This document shows, piece after piece, positions 53,976 through 63,800 of a stretch of 64,000 nucleotides of DNA (its first letter is position 1; each line of letters starts with the position of its first letter). The stretch comes from Microcystis aeruginosa FD4 (lineage in GTDB: Bacteria; Cyanobacteriota; Cyanobacteriia; Cyanobacteriales; Microcystaceae), in contig NZ_CP046973.1 of assembly GCF_009792235.1 (NCBI RefSeq), forward strand, positions 2,666,001 through 2,730,000, in the 5' to 3' direction. The notes beneath the pieces were generated by a model. That model searched no databases. It worked only from the letters and a program-made list of their open reading frames with translations, and was not told where the DNA came from. The translations under genes were made by a program, and so were the position numbers.

Positions 53976-54272
53976 ATGAAATCTTTTATACTTGACGATA
54001 GAGGAATTACAATAGCAGGAACAATGGGCTGCATACCTATAAACTTTAAGGCTTATTTACCAGCTGGTCTTCAAACAATTGACTTAGATATAATTGATAC
54101 ATTAGGAGAAATTTGGCGAAAATCTTGGCAAGATGTTCATGATGAGATGTGGCAAGAAACATTAAATAAAATTCAGACAGCAGATGCGGTTTTAGTTATT
54201 TTAGAACCTTATCGAGAGATTATTAATCCTGAAAAATACAATCTAATATTTTTTTTATTTTCTTCAAGATAA
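53976..54272 (+). CDS. Short hypothetical protein, probably 3'-truncated
   Basis: The 98-residue frame begins MKSFILDDRGITIAGTMGCI and looks protein-like to about residue 85 (ADAVLVILEPYREI). The last 20 or so residues (NLIFFLFSSR) are read antisense to the 3' end of the neighbouring Rpn-type pseudogene, so the original C-terminus was probably lost by a junction. No family was recognised. Confidence 0.4.
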   Translation: MKSFILDDRGITIAGTMGCIPINFKAYLPAGLQTIDLDIIDTLGEIWRKSWQDVHDEMWQETLNKIQTADAVLVILEPYREIINPEKYNLIFFLFSSR

Positions 54273-55096
54273 TTAAACCAGTTAATTAAATCAGATTGAG
54301 AGGTAAAATCTAATAAAGCTTCTCCTAAATCTTCTAATTGTTCTAAAGATAATTCTTGAATTTTGTTGACCCAATCAGTTGAAATATTACCAACTCGGCG
54401 ATTAATTTGTTTAAGAATTAGATTGGCTTCGCCTTTTTTAAAGCCTAAAATCTCACCTTCTGTGATTCCTTTAGCGAGAATTTCTTGATCAATAACCGAT
54501 TCCTTCATAATTTCCTCCTTGAGCAATCTTTTAATGATAGATTGATTTAAAACTAACCCTGCAATAATACCAGTTGAGGCAGCAATGTTATTGCTCTCTA
54601 TGTTATCAGAAATTTTTTCAATTTGACGAGCTACTTGTTGTAATACTTTTGCTGGATTATCAGTTTAAGACAACACCGCAAACGGAAGTAAACCTGATAC
54701 ATCTAGAAAAGTGTCACTGGGAACTTCCCAGAGTCTAACTACATTATAACGATGTTGTAGTTCTCATAACTCAAAGGTATTAATTTTGACAGCAGCAGAT
54801 TGATTTTTTCTCAGATAAATAACCACTTGATAAACTCTTTTTTGAGGAAAACGAAGATAAATACTCAGACGATAATCAGCCATTCTAAAAGGAATATCTT
54901 CTTTCGGATCTGTCTGAAATTCGATGGGAAGAATTAAGTCTTCTGATTGTAAAAAAATCAAACTATCTACTCTAATTGGCTCTAGCAGTAACTCAGTCGG
55001 TTCCAACTCGGTTAATGCAATCGGTTCTCCCATTAACCAAGTGGCTATATCCCTTGAAAAAAGTGACGCTAAGGTTCGACAAACATTATCATACAT
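54209..55096 (-). pseudogene. Rpn/PD-(D/E)XK nuclease-like gene with DUF4351, two nonsense codons
   Basis: One frame on the minus strand runs from MYDNVCRTLASLFSRDIATW to the DUF4351 tail (LSLEQLEDLGEALLDF), broken only by a TGA after NTFEL near 54764 and a TAA after FAVLS near 54665. The N-terminal part shows DSLIFLQSEDLILPIEFQTD, the nuclease core of Rpn-type recombination-promoting nucleases and putative transposases. The two open parts are 54764-55096 and 54209-54526. A related C-terminal remnant is at 60234-60698. Confidence 0.8.
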
Positions 55097-55371
55097 TCTT
55101 TCATCATATCATAAATTAGTCTCATTGTAGAATTTGCCATCTCAATTGTTAAGCAACAATCGACCAAAGGGGTAGAGTTCGTAACTATTCTGATTGACTG
55201 GTATTACTTGAAATGCCCACGCAGATCACAAAATTGGCCAATTGCCAATAGCGTTTGAGATGCGCTCACCCCGGGTGGTGAGGATGTCAAAGAATGATCA
55301 AAAATAGCAGCGGTTGCCCCCTAGTTCTATAATCAGATCACGGCTAATTTGATTGGCTATCGACCCTATTC

Positions 55372-56499
55372 ATGTCTATCTCCCCACCCCGTTCGGGTTA
55401 CACTTTACCGGTTTTTGCCTGTGCCAGTGCGATCGCATCTCTCCAGCATCTTCACGGCGAAAATGAGCTAAATTCCGTTACTTTTAATCTTTTAGAACCG
55501 CCAGAAGCCGTTACTATTGCCATCGAACAAGTTGCCCGACTTAACCCCGATGCTGCCCTAGCTATCACCCGCAGCGATCCGGGGGACAATTTAGATTTAA
55601 CTAGAAATACCCCTATATGGGCGTTAGTAGAAAGAAAGACGGGTAATCAAGAGATAGAGATTCAAGGCGGCGAAGGAATCGGCATACAGGTTGATAATGG
55701 CGGAAAATCAGCTATCTATAGTTATGCCCAGCGTCTCCTGCAAGAAACCCTCAGACCCCTGTTACTGCCCCAAGAAAGCATCAAAGTGACGATTATCCTT
55801 CCAGAAGGCAAAAAACTGGCCACAAGGACTTCTAACGCCGCTTTTGGGGTAGTAGAGGGATTATCTTTGTTGGGTACTACTGGCATTTCCCAACCCCTCA
55901 GCGCTCCCGGACAGTTGGAAATCTTTCGCGAGCAATTAAAAAATTTATCCCGTCGTTTCGATCGCTTGGTGTTTTGTATCGGGGAAAATGGCTTAGATTT
56001 AGCCCCTCAAATGGGTATTAATCCTGATATTTTGGTAAAAACAGCCAATTGGATCGGGCCGATGTTATTAGAGGCACAATTACAGGGAATCTCTGAAATT
56101 CTTTTGTTTGGTTATCACGGTAAATTAATTAAACTTGCCGGGGGAATCTTTCAGACTCACCATCATCTCGCCGATGGTCGTCGGGAAATTCTTACCGCCT
56201 ACGCCGCTAAAATGGGTTTAGCTACCCCCCATCTCCAGCAAATTTTTGACAGTAGCACCAGCGAAAACGGTCTGGAATATCTGCGTCAATTAGACCAGCA
56301 AACGGGAGATAATTGGGTGGAACGCATCTATGGAGAAATGGCTAATACGATTGATCGCCGTTGCCAAGAATACGTTTATAACCACAGTAACGGTCATCTT
56401 AGCGTCGGTTGTATTTTATTCGATCGCTCTCGTTCTTTGATCAGCAAAAGCGAAAATGGCCTTAAATTTTTGCAAAATCTACAAGTCACTCCCCAGTGA
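55372..56499 (+). CDS. cbiD: Cobalt-precorrin-5B (C1)-methyltransferase
   Basis: The 375-residue enzyme methylates C1 of cobalt-precorrin-5B in anaerobic-type B12 (pseudocobalamin in cyanobacteria) synthesis. Signatures include the SGYTLPVFACASAIASL start, the AGGGEGIG-like GGEGIGIQVDNGG, a PEGKKLATRTSNAAFGVVEG stretch, GLSLLGTTGISQPLS, and FGYHGKLIKLAGGIFQTHHH. The length is normal. It stands 140 bases before guaA on the same strand. Confidence 0.93.
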   Translation: MSISPPRSGYTLPVFACASAIASLQHLHGENELNSVTFNLLEPPEAVTIAIEQVARLNPDAALAITRSDPGDNLDLTRNTPIWALVERKTGNQEIEIQGGEGIGIQVDNGGKSAIYSYAQRLLQETLRPLLLPQESIKVTIILPEGKKLATRTSNAAFGVVEGLSLLGTTGISQPLSAPGQLEIFREQLKNLSRRFDRLVFCIGENGLDLAPQMGINPDILVKTANWIGPMLLEAQLQGISEILLFGYHGKLIKLAGGIFQTHHHLADGRREILTAYAAKMGLATPHLQQIFDSSTSENGLEYLRQLDQQTGDNWVERIYGEMANTIDRRCQEYVYNHSNGHLSVGCILFDRSRSLISKSENGLKFLQNLQVTPQ

Positions 56500-56639
56500 C
56501 CGTGCTATGATCGTGGGAATATTTAGTCTTAAAAAATGAAACTAATAAGGCCATACCATTCTAGCTTATTTTCAGAACAATAGCCGATTTAGTTCACAAA
56601 TCTTTAACCTTTTCCTGTCAGTTTCTTTTCTTGATCGTA

Positions 56640-58265
56640 GTGACAACTCAAACCCCCCTTCCCACCCCCCAAGAGACTTTGCCCTCAGAGTCCTTCACTA
56701 ATAGCCTTAATCGTCAAATAATCATCATTCTTGACTTTGGCTCCCAGTATTCTGAATTAATCGCCCGCAGAATCCGGGAAACGAACGTTTACTCCGAAGT
56801 TCTCTCCTATCGTACCAGTGCCGAACAATTGGCACAGATCAACCCGAAAGGAATAATTCTTTCGGGCGGTCCCAATTCCGTCTATGATCCTGGAGCGCCC
56901 CACTGTGATCCCGAAATTTGGAATTTAGGTGTACCCATCCTCGGAGTTTGCTACGGGATGCAGTTGATGGTACAGCAGTTAGGAGGCAGGGTAGAACGGG
57001 CAAAACGGGCCGAATACGGCAAAGCATCCCTATTTATCAACGATCCTACCGATTTATTAACCAATGTCGAGGACGGTTCCACCGCCTGGATGAGTCACGG
57101 GGATTCCTGCGTGGAATTGCCTGCGGGTTTTGAAATTCTCGCTCATACCGATAATACCGATTGTGCCGCCATTGCCGATCACAAGAAAAAACTCTTTGGA
57201 GTGCAGTTTCACCCAGAAGTTGTCCATTCTGTGGGAGGAATCGCCTTAATTCGCAATTTCGTCTATCATATCTGCAAATGCGAACCCACTTGGACCACGG
57301 AAGCTTTTGTCGAGGAATCGATCCGAGAAATTAGGGCAAAAGTGGGCGATAAGCGCGTTTTATTAGCTTTATCCGGCGGTGTGGACTCCTCTACCTTAGC
57401 ATTCCTGTTACATCGAGCGATCGGTGATCAACTAACCTGTATGTTTATCGATCAGGGATTCATGCGTAAGGGTGAACCAGAACGATTAATGCAGATATTT
57501 AACGAGCAATTCCATATCGGAGTCCAGTATGTCAACGCTAGAAAGCGATTTTTAGCACAAGTGGCCGGTGTCACCGATCCCGAGGAAAAGCGCCGTCGTA
57601 TCGGCCATGAATTTATTCAGGTGTTTGAAGAAGAATCGAATCGTTTGGGACCCTTTGATTATCTGGCCCAAGGGACCTTATATCCCGATGTGATTGAATC
57701 GGCCGATAGTAATGTGGATCCCAAAACCGGGGAAAGAGTCGCGGTTAAAATTAAAAGTCATCATAACGTTGGTGGACTGCCGAAAAATCTCCGGTTTAAA
57801 TTAGTCGAACCTCTGCGAAAATTATTTAAGGATGAGGTGAGAAAATTAGGTCGATCGATCGGTCTTCCGGAAGAAATTGTTCGTCGTCAACCTTTCCCCG
57901 GCCCTGGTTTAGCGATTCGCATTTTAGGGGAAGTCACCGCAGATAAATTAAATATTTTGCGCGATGCAGATTGGGTAGTGCGCGACGAGATTAATAAGCA
58001 GGGAATGTACCACGATTTCTGGCAAGCTTTCGCGGTTTTATTGCCTGTCCGCAGTGTGGGAGTGATGGGAGATCAACGCACCTACGCTTATCCCATTGTC
58101 CTCCGGTTAGTCAGCAGTGAAGACGGAATGACAGCAGATTGGTCGCGGGTTCCCTATGATTTATTGGAGACAATTTCTAATCGCATTGTCAATGAAGTTA
58201 AGGGAGTTAACCGCGTGGTTTATGATATTACTTCTAAGCCCCCCGGAACTATAGAATGGGAGTAG
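56640..58265 (+). CDS. guaA: GMP synthase (glutamine-hydrolysing)
   Basis: The 541-residue enzyme converts XMP to GMP. The start is probably the GTG at 56640 (MTTQTPLPTPQETLP), with a TTG nine bases upstream also possible. The class-I glutaminase domain has GVCYGMQ with the catalytic cysteine and FHPEVVHS with the histidine and glutamate. The ATP pyrophosphatase domain has LSGGVDSSTLAFL. The C-terminal dimerisation domain ends KPPGTIEWE. All are intact and the length is normal. Confidence 0.98.
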   Translation: MTTQTPLPTPQETLPSESFTNSLNRQIIIILDFGSQYSELIARRIRETNVYSEVLSYRTSAEQLAQINPKGIILSGGPNSVYDPGAPHCDPEIWNLGVPILGVCYGMQLMVQQLGGRVERAKRAEYGKASLFINDPTDLLTNVEDGSTAWMSHGDSCVELPAGFEILAHTDNTDCAAIADHKKKLFGVQFHPEVVHSVGGIALIRNFVYHICKCEPTWTTEAFVEESIREIRAKVGDKRVLLALSGGVDSSTLAFLLHRAIGDQLTCMFIDQGFMRKGEPERLMQIFNEQFHIGVQYVNARKRFLAQVAGVTDPEEKRRRIGHEFIQVFEEESNRLGPFDYLAQGTLYPDVIESADSNVDPKTGERVAVKIKSHHNVGGLPKNLRFKLVEPLRKLFKDEVRKLGRSIGLPEEIVRRQPFPGPGLAIRILGEVTADKLNILRDADWVVRDEINKQGMYHDFWQAFAVLLPVRSVGVMGDQRTYAYPIVLRLVSSEDGMTADWSRVPYDLLETISNRIVNEVKGVNRVVYDITSKPPGTIEWE

Positions 58266-58282
58266 TTTTGTTAGATTAGAGT

Positions 58283-58315
58283 CAATCCCGTCCAAATATT
58301 GGGGCGGGATTTTTG
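58283..58315 (+). terminator. Terminator of guaA
   Basis: The stem AATCCCGTCC against GGGCGGGATT is followed by TTTTT. It lies about 20 bases after the guaA stop and upstream of the DUF262 start at 58349, which argues against the earlier possible DUF262 start at 58313. Confidence 0.75.
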
Positions 58316-58348
58316 CAGAATAGACAATTGAGGAGATTAATTACTACC

Positions 58349-59590
58349 ATGACACAGTTAGAGCTTTTAGAAGACAGAGAAGATGTGGATTTTGCGGAAG
58401 AAGAAGAAGATATTGAAGGAGAATCAGCAAGCGAAAAAAAGCTACAACTCAAAGAAATCTCCGAGACTGTTGTTGCTGGAAGTGATTGGACTACCGCAAC
58501 GATCCGCGATCAATTAATTCGAGAAAATATTCAACTCAATCCGCGCTTTCAAAGACGAGATGCTTGGAATATTACTCGTAAAAGTCGATTTATTGAATCC
58601 CTAATTCTAGGGTTTCCAGTCCCACAGATTGTCTTAGCTACTAATAATAAGGAAAAAGGTAAATTTATCGTTCTTGATGGCAAACAACGCCTACTAACAA
58701 TTTTACAGTTTTATGGTGACAGTGCCACACCTAATAATAGTTTTACTTTAAAAGATTTAGAATTTCTAGATAATCTCAATGGCTGCCAATATCAAGATAT
58801 AAAAAATGACTTCAATTTGAATGATATCTTAGACCAACTGGATAATCAAACTATCCGCACGATTGTTATCCGTAATTGGAAAACCGAGAGTTTCCTCCAT
58901 AAAATTTTTCTGCGTCTCAATGTGGAAAATACCCCTTTGTCTTCTCAAGAATTAAGACAAGCATTACACCCAGGGGGTTTTATTAATTTTTTAGATGATC
59001 GAGCGATCGAAAGTCAAGCATTAAAGAAAATATTTAAATCTTCCTATCCCGATTTCCGGATGCGCGACACTGATATACTATTGCGTTATGTAGCTTTTCA
59101 TTATTATTTATCCGATTATCGCGGTAATCTTAAAGTATTTCTTGATAATGCTTGTGTCTCGCTTAATGATCAATGGGATCAAAACTCAGAAGAAATCAAA
59201 AATATTATTGATCAATTTGAAAATGCTGTTCAGACAACGATTAATATTTTTGGAGAGAAAAACTTTTCCCGTCTCTGGCTGCCTGAATCGGCAACTTATC
59301 GAAGTCAGTTCAATCGAGCAATTTTAGATGTGATGGTTTTTTACTTTTGTGATGATCTAATTAGAGCAGCTGCCGAGAAAAACAAAGAACAGGTAGAAGA
59401 CGCATTTAAAAGTTTATTTCTTCCTGCCGTTGATCAATTTAAAAATGCTGTATTAATTAGTACAAATACTAAACAATCAACCTATGATCGTTTTCATTTA
59501 TGGGGTCAAGCTTTATCAGAAGTATTAGATATTAACTTCAATATTCCTCAGATGGAAGACAATCGTATTATTTTTAAGGGGTTAAGATAG
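58349..59590 (+). CDS. DUF262 (ParB-like fold) protein of a DUF262-HEPN cassette
   Basis: The ATG at 58349 follows AGGAG and gives 413 residues. After an acidic N-terminus (DFAEEEEDIEGE), the DUF262 domain shows LNPRFQRRDAW (residues 64-73), FPVPQIVLA and the hallmark LDGKQRLLTI (D110-G-K-Q-R114). The ParB/sulfiredoxin-like fold of DUF262 is found in several restriction and phage-defence proteins, where it acts as a nucleotide-dependent nuclease or regulator. The C-terminal half is helical. The HEPN gene starts 14 bases downstream. The pair is more A+T-rich than guaA, which hints at acquisition. Confidence 0.85.
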   Translation: MTQLELLEDREDVDFAEEEEDIEGESASEKKLQLKEISETVVAGSDWTTATIRDQLIRENIQLNPRFQRRDAWNITRKSRFIESLILGFPVPQIVLATNNKEKGKFIVLDGKQRLLTILQFYGDSATPNNSFTLKDLEFLDNLNGCQYQDIKNDFNLNDILDQLDNQTIRTIVIRNWKTESFLHKIFLRLNVENTPLSSQELRQALHPGGFINFLDDRAIESQALKKIFKSSYPDFRMRDTDILLRYVAFHYYLSDYRGNLKVFLDNACVSLNDQWDQNSEEIKNIIDQFENAVQTTINIFGEKNFSRLWLPESATYRSQFNRAILDVMVFYFCDDLIRAAAEKNKEQVEDAFKSLFLPAVDQFKNAVLISTNTKQSTYDRFHLWGQALSEVLDINFNIPQMEDNRIIFKGLR

Positions 59591-59604
59591 TTAGTTTTTT
59601 TATT

Positions 59605-60333
59605 ATGCCGAAATCTCCGATATTTAGACAACTAACCAAAGAATTAAATCGACTAAAAAAACAATTCCTACCTCGTAAATTCAGCGAGATAAATAACTAT
59701 TCTGAAAGACAATTGGCTTTAACTCTTGCCTATCGAGTTTTCGCTCATGCTGAGATTGAATCCTATCTTGAAGATCGAGTTTGGGATACTGTACTGGCAG
59801 CAAAAAAGATCTGGGATAATCAAGGTAAAGCTAGTCGAGTTTTGTTATGTTTAATCGCTTTTTCTGGTCAAGAAATGGAAAATCCTCCCGATACCATTAC
59901 TCCTCTTAAAGGTAACAAAAATGTGCCTGAAGATAAACTAAAAATAAATAAAAAAATTGACATGGCGATTGGATGTTTTAAATCAGTTATTGATCAAAAT
60001 CATGGGATTAAAGAAACTAACCTATTAAAATTACTCTTACCAATCGGCATCGATAGTGACGATTTAGATCAAGTTTGGTTAGCAAACATGAATACTTTTG
60101 GAGAAGAACGCGGTGAAATCGCTCATTCCTCAGCAATAAAAACGAAACAACCGCCTAACCCTGCCGACGAATTAGAGAGAGTTAAACAAATTATTGAAGA
60201 ATTAGAAAGAGTCGATCAAAGGAAGTGTTGGTTTCAGTCATGGTTTTGGGATAACCAGTGGAGCAAATCTGCCTCATTTTCAAAGTCCAGGAGAGCTTCT
60301 CCCAAGTCTTCCAATTGCTCAACAGATAATTGA
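59605..60333 (+). CDS. HEPN-domain predicted RNase (MAE_18760/MAE_28990-like)
   Basis: The frame gives 242 residues. Residues 30-205 form an all-alpha domain with YRVFAHAEIESYLEDR near residue 43 and the HEPN catalytic motif Rx4H in ERGEIAHSS (R169, H174). This resembles HEPN families first named after Microcystis loci and predicted to be RNases in defence or toxin modules. After VDQR (residue 206) the last 36 residues are read antisense to the DUF4351 gene and look foreign, so the native C-terminus was probably lost. It forms an operon with DUF262. Confidence 0.8.
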   Translation: MPKSPIFRQLTKELNRLKKQFLPRKFSEINNYSERQLALTLAYRVFAHAEIESYLEDRVWDTVLAAKKIWDNQGKASRVLLCLIAFSGQEMENPPDTITPLKGNKNVPEDKLKINKKIDMAIGCFKSVIDQNHGIKETNLLKLLLPIGIDSDDLDQVWLANMNTFGEERGEIAHSSAIKTKQPPNPADELERVKQIIEELERVDQRKCWFQSWFWDNQWSKSASFSKSRRASPKSSNCSTDN

Positions 60334-60698
60334 CGGACTTGTTTCTCGACACTGGTTGTAACTTGACCGAGACGGCGGTTTAGTAAGCGTAATACCAGGG
60401 TGGCTTCACCTCGCTGCATTCCCAATCTTTCCACGCTAGTAATATAAGGCATTCTCGTTTCCTCCTCTAGTTGACGGATTTTACTCTCTAAACTTGACTG
60501 TAATTCAGTAGATAAAGTCATCATATTGTCGATGATTTCAAACAGTTTAATTATCTGTTCCCTCTCAAACTCCTTTTCATATAATCCCCTGATTAACTGC
60601 CACTTCCACTGTTCCCGTTCTGGCAGCTTCCCAGTAGTCGCTTTTGTTTTCAAGTGTGCCATCACTATTATAGCAAAGGGATTACCACTTGATTCCAA
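60234..60698 (-). CDS. DUF4351 C-terminal remnant of an Rpn-type nuclease gene
   Basis: The 154-residue frame has a helical middle (LIRGLYEKEFEREQIIKLF, then SSLESKIRQLEEETRM) and the DUF4351 tail RRLGQVTTSVEKQVRQLSVE QLEDLGEALLDFE as its closing motif. The N-terminal nuclease domain of complete relatives is missing, so this is a truncated gene even though its frame is open. It overlaps the HEPN gene tail to tail by 100 bases. Confidence 0.7.
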   Translation of the reverse strand: MESSGNPFAIIVMAHLKTKATTGKLPEREQWKWQLIRGLYEKEFEREQIIKLFEIIDNMMTLSTELQSSLESKIRQLEEETRMPYITSVERLGMQRGEATLVLRLLNRRLGQVTTSVEKQVRQLSVEQLEDLGEALLDFENEADLLHWLSQNHD

Positions 60699-60770
60699 TT
60701 AGTCACTGATAACTGGTAACTGATAACTGTATAAACTTTGTCAGCGAAACGTTTTTTTGTCTTAAAGTCC

Positions 60771-60803
60771 AGAAAACGGGTTTCTTCAAGAAACCCGTTT
60801 TCT
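60771..60803. terminator. Strong hairpin, likely terminator for the large minus-strand gene
   Basis: AGAAAACGGGTTTCTT and AAGAAACCCGTTTTCT are perfect inverted repeats around one base, giving about 14 usable base pairs. It lies 36 bases after the stop of the lipase-like gene and could work in both directions. Confidence 0.7.
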
Positions 60804-60839
60804 AGTCCAATTAAAACCACAGAGGACAAAGAATTAACC

Positions 60840-63800
60840 TTAAACTAATACAAATATATCAGAGGCGGAAATACTCGGTTTAGAACTAAGAGTTGCAATT
60901 TGAATAGCTGCTAGTGTATCTGTCCCGTCCCCATCAAAGAATAGTCCTCCAGTGATTGTATTATAAATTAAGCGATTGCTGGCATTTAATGCAGTTGTTC
61001 CTAATACAAATTGAGCGGCTGTAATCGCAACTCCTGCGGCTAAACCACCGCCAAAACCCGCAGCAGAGAGAGCAATTTTATCCCCCTGACTGGAGAGAAA
61101 ATCAGTAATTGTATCAATCCCTTCATTGCGGTTGTTAAAGGTGAATTGATCGCTACCTGCACCCCCTGTTATGGTATCCTTACCTAAGCCACCAATTAGA
61201 ATATCATTGTCCAGAGTACCAGTGAGAATATCATCGTTTGATGACCCGATAATGGGTTCTGGGACGTTAGCAGAAACTGCTAGACTACTAGCTATATTGG
61301 GTAAGGGATTACCAATCTGATTATCACCATTAAAATCTTGTTGGAAGTTGGTTTCTTGAGTAAAAGCTTCCGATGAGTTTAATCCCCACCATCCAGTGGA
61401 AGATTGCCAATTCCAATTACTATCTAATGTCCACAGATGCAGATAATTACCATCGTTATATTTCCACAAAACTTGATTGACTCCGTTGACGGTTTCTGCT
61501 GCTAGAGTTTGCCAACCCGGATAGATATTTGTGGTAATCTGAGTGGCACCAATTTTAATGGCGATGGGGTTATTATTGCCAATTTGGGTGTAAAGTTTGT
61601 TAGTCGCGTCTTTGACTAATTTGGTGTTACCGAAAGTTTCGATTGGGGTGAAGGGTTGACCAATGACTCCATCGCTATTAAAATCTTGTTGGAAGTTGGT
61701 TTCTTGAGTAAAAGCTTCCGATGAGTTTAATCCCCACCATCCAGTGGAAGATTGCCAATTCCAGTTACTATCTAAACTCCACAGATGCAGATAATTACCA
61801 TCGTTATATTTCCACAAAACTTGATTGACTCCGTTGACGGTTTCTGCTGCTAGAGTTTGCCAACCTGAATAGGTATTTGTGGTAATCTGAGTCCCACTTA
61901 TATTGATGGCAGTGGGGTTATTATTGCCAATTTGAGCGTAAAGTTTGTTAGTTGTGTCTTGGACTAATTTGGTGTTACCGAAAGTTTCGATTGTGGTGTA
62001 GGGTTGACCGATGATTCCATCACCGTTAAAGTCTTGTTGGAAGTTGGTTTCTTGGGTGAAAGCTTCCGATGAGTTTAATCCCCACCATCCGGTGGAAGAT
62101 TGCCAATTCCAGTTACTATCTAAACTCCACAGATGCAGATAATTACCATCGTTATATTTCCACAAAACTTGATTGACTCCGTTGACGGTTTCTGCTGCTA
62201 GAGTTTGCCAACCCGGATAGATATTTGTGGTAATCTGAGTCCCACTTATATTGATGGCGATGGGGTTATTATTGCCAATTTGGGTGTAAAGTTTGTTAGT
62301 CGTGTCTTGGACTAATTTTGTGTTACCGAAAGCTTCGATTGGGGTGACACTGACATCATCATTGGTAATTGTTCCTAATCCTTCATTATCTGTAATCAGC
62401 GCATTGCTAGGATTAGAAAGGTTAATCAAGAAAGTCTCATTCGGTTCAATTGCAGTATCACCATTGACGGAAATAATAATATCTTGGCTGATTTGTCCCG
62501 GGGTAAAGGTGAGAGTCCCTGTTTTAGCTATATAGTCGCTTCCTGCTGTTGCTGTGTTATTAGCAGTGGCATAATTTACGGTAATTGTTTGGGTACTTGT
62601 GGTTGACAATGTAACTTTAAATACCAGATTGTTTGTTCCTGAATTGTTTTCTGCAATTGTCGGATTTGAGATAGTAAAGAATGGTCTATTCCAATCGGCT
62701 GCTGTCCAGGTTGTTGTTGCTTGCCAAGTTTGGGGTGTCCATTCATCAATACTTTTCCAAGCATCTCCTGACCATTTAGTTGTAGCTTGCCAAGCGTCAT
62801 CTACCCAATAGGCAGCTGCATCCCAAAAATTGTTGATTTCGGTTGATTGTGCAGTTGCATTTGATGTTTGACTCAATGACTGAAGTGCTAGATTGGAAGA
62901 GGAAGTATTTCCTGTTCCAAAAATGAATTCTAAGGTCTTCCTCGATACTCGAATAATAGCATCATACGCATCTGGTAACCATGATTGCATCGCATCATAG
63001 GCTTTTTGTAATGATGTTTGTACTATAGTAGATAATGTTTCTAAAGTTGAGATAATATTATCGAAAGCGTCTTTGAAGGTTCCGGCGGTCTTTCTCGCAT
63101 TTTCGGTTGTTCCTCGAAATCCCAAAGCAGCCGCTAGAAGCGGATTGAGTGTTTTTGCGACGGCAAGTTGAAGGACTGAATAATCAGCATCAGGCAAATA
63201 TGTAAACCAGTAATCACTTAAATCAGTGGTATTTCCGTTGGCAACTTTCCGAATTAAATCTGTCGGCTTTGACAAATTAGTTCTTGTAATAGTTTGATTT
63301 AAAACGGGAACTGAATGTTTTTTAAGAGTAATTGCAGATCTTAGTTGTGAATATTTTTCTAAGTTCCAGACTCCACTCAGATATTTTGAACCTGCCATGC
63401 TAATTAAATCAGCCGAAGTTATGTAATGGGTTACACCTAAGTTATTAGTAGCATTTAAATTGATGCCGGGTTGTTGAGAAATACCCGGACTATTGAAAGT
63501 AACAATCTTTCCGAGTTGTCCTGTATAACTACCTCCTACCCACTGACTTAATGCACCGCCTAAACTATGTCCTGTAATATTAGGTTTTAGAGTCAAGCCG
63601 CTTACAGGATTAGTTACTTCTGAAAGCCATTGATTGACTGCGGCTTTATTGTTAGTAAATTGATCATAGCCAATTCCTTGGGTGGTTGCATCACTTAATA
63701 GATCTTGGAGGCTTTGAGTACCCTGAATCGCTAAAACAGGAGGTTTAGCAAGGTCATAAATTGTGCCATTAGTGAAGGTATAGGATTGATTGGCGCTGGT

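Noticed and set aside
56839..57133. Frames inside guaA
   Set aside because: Both strands' frames overlap the conserved glutaminase domain of guaA and have no independent support.
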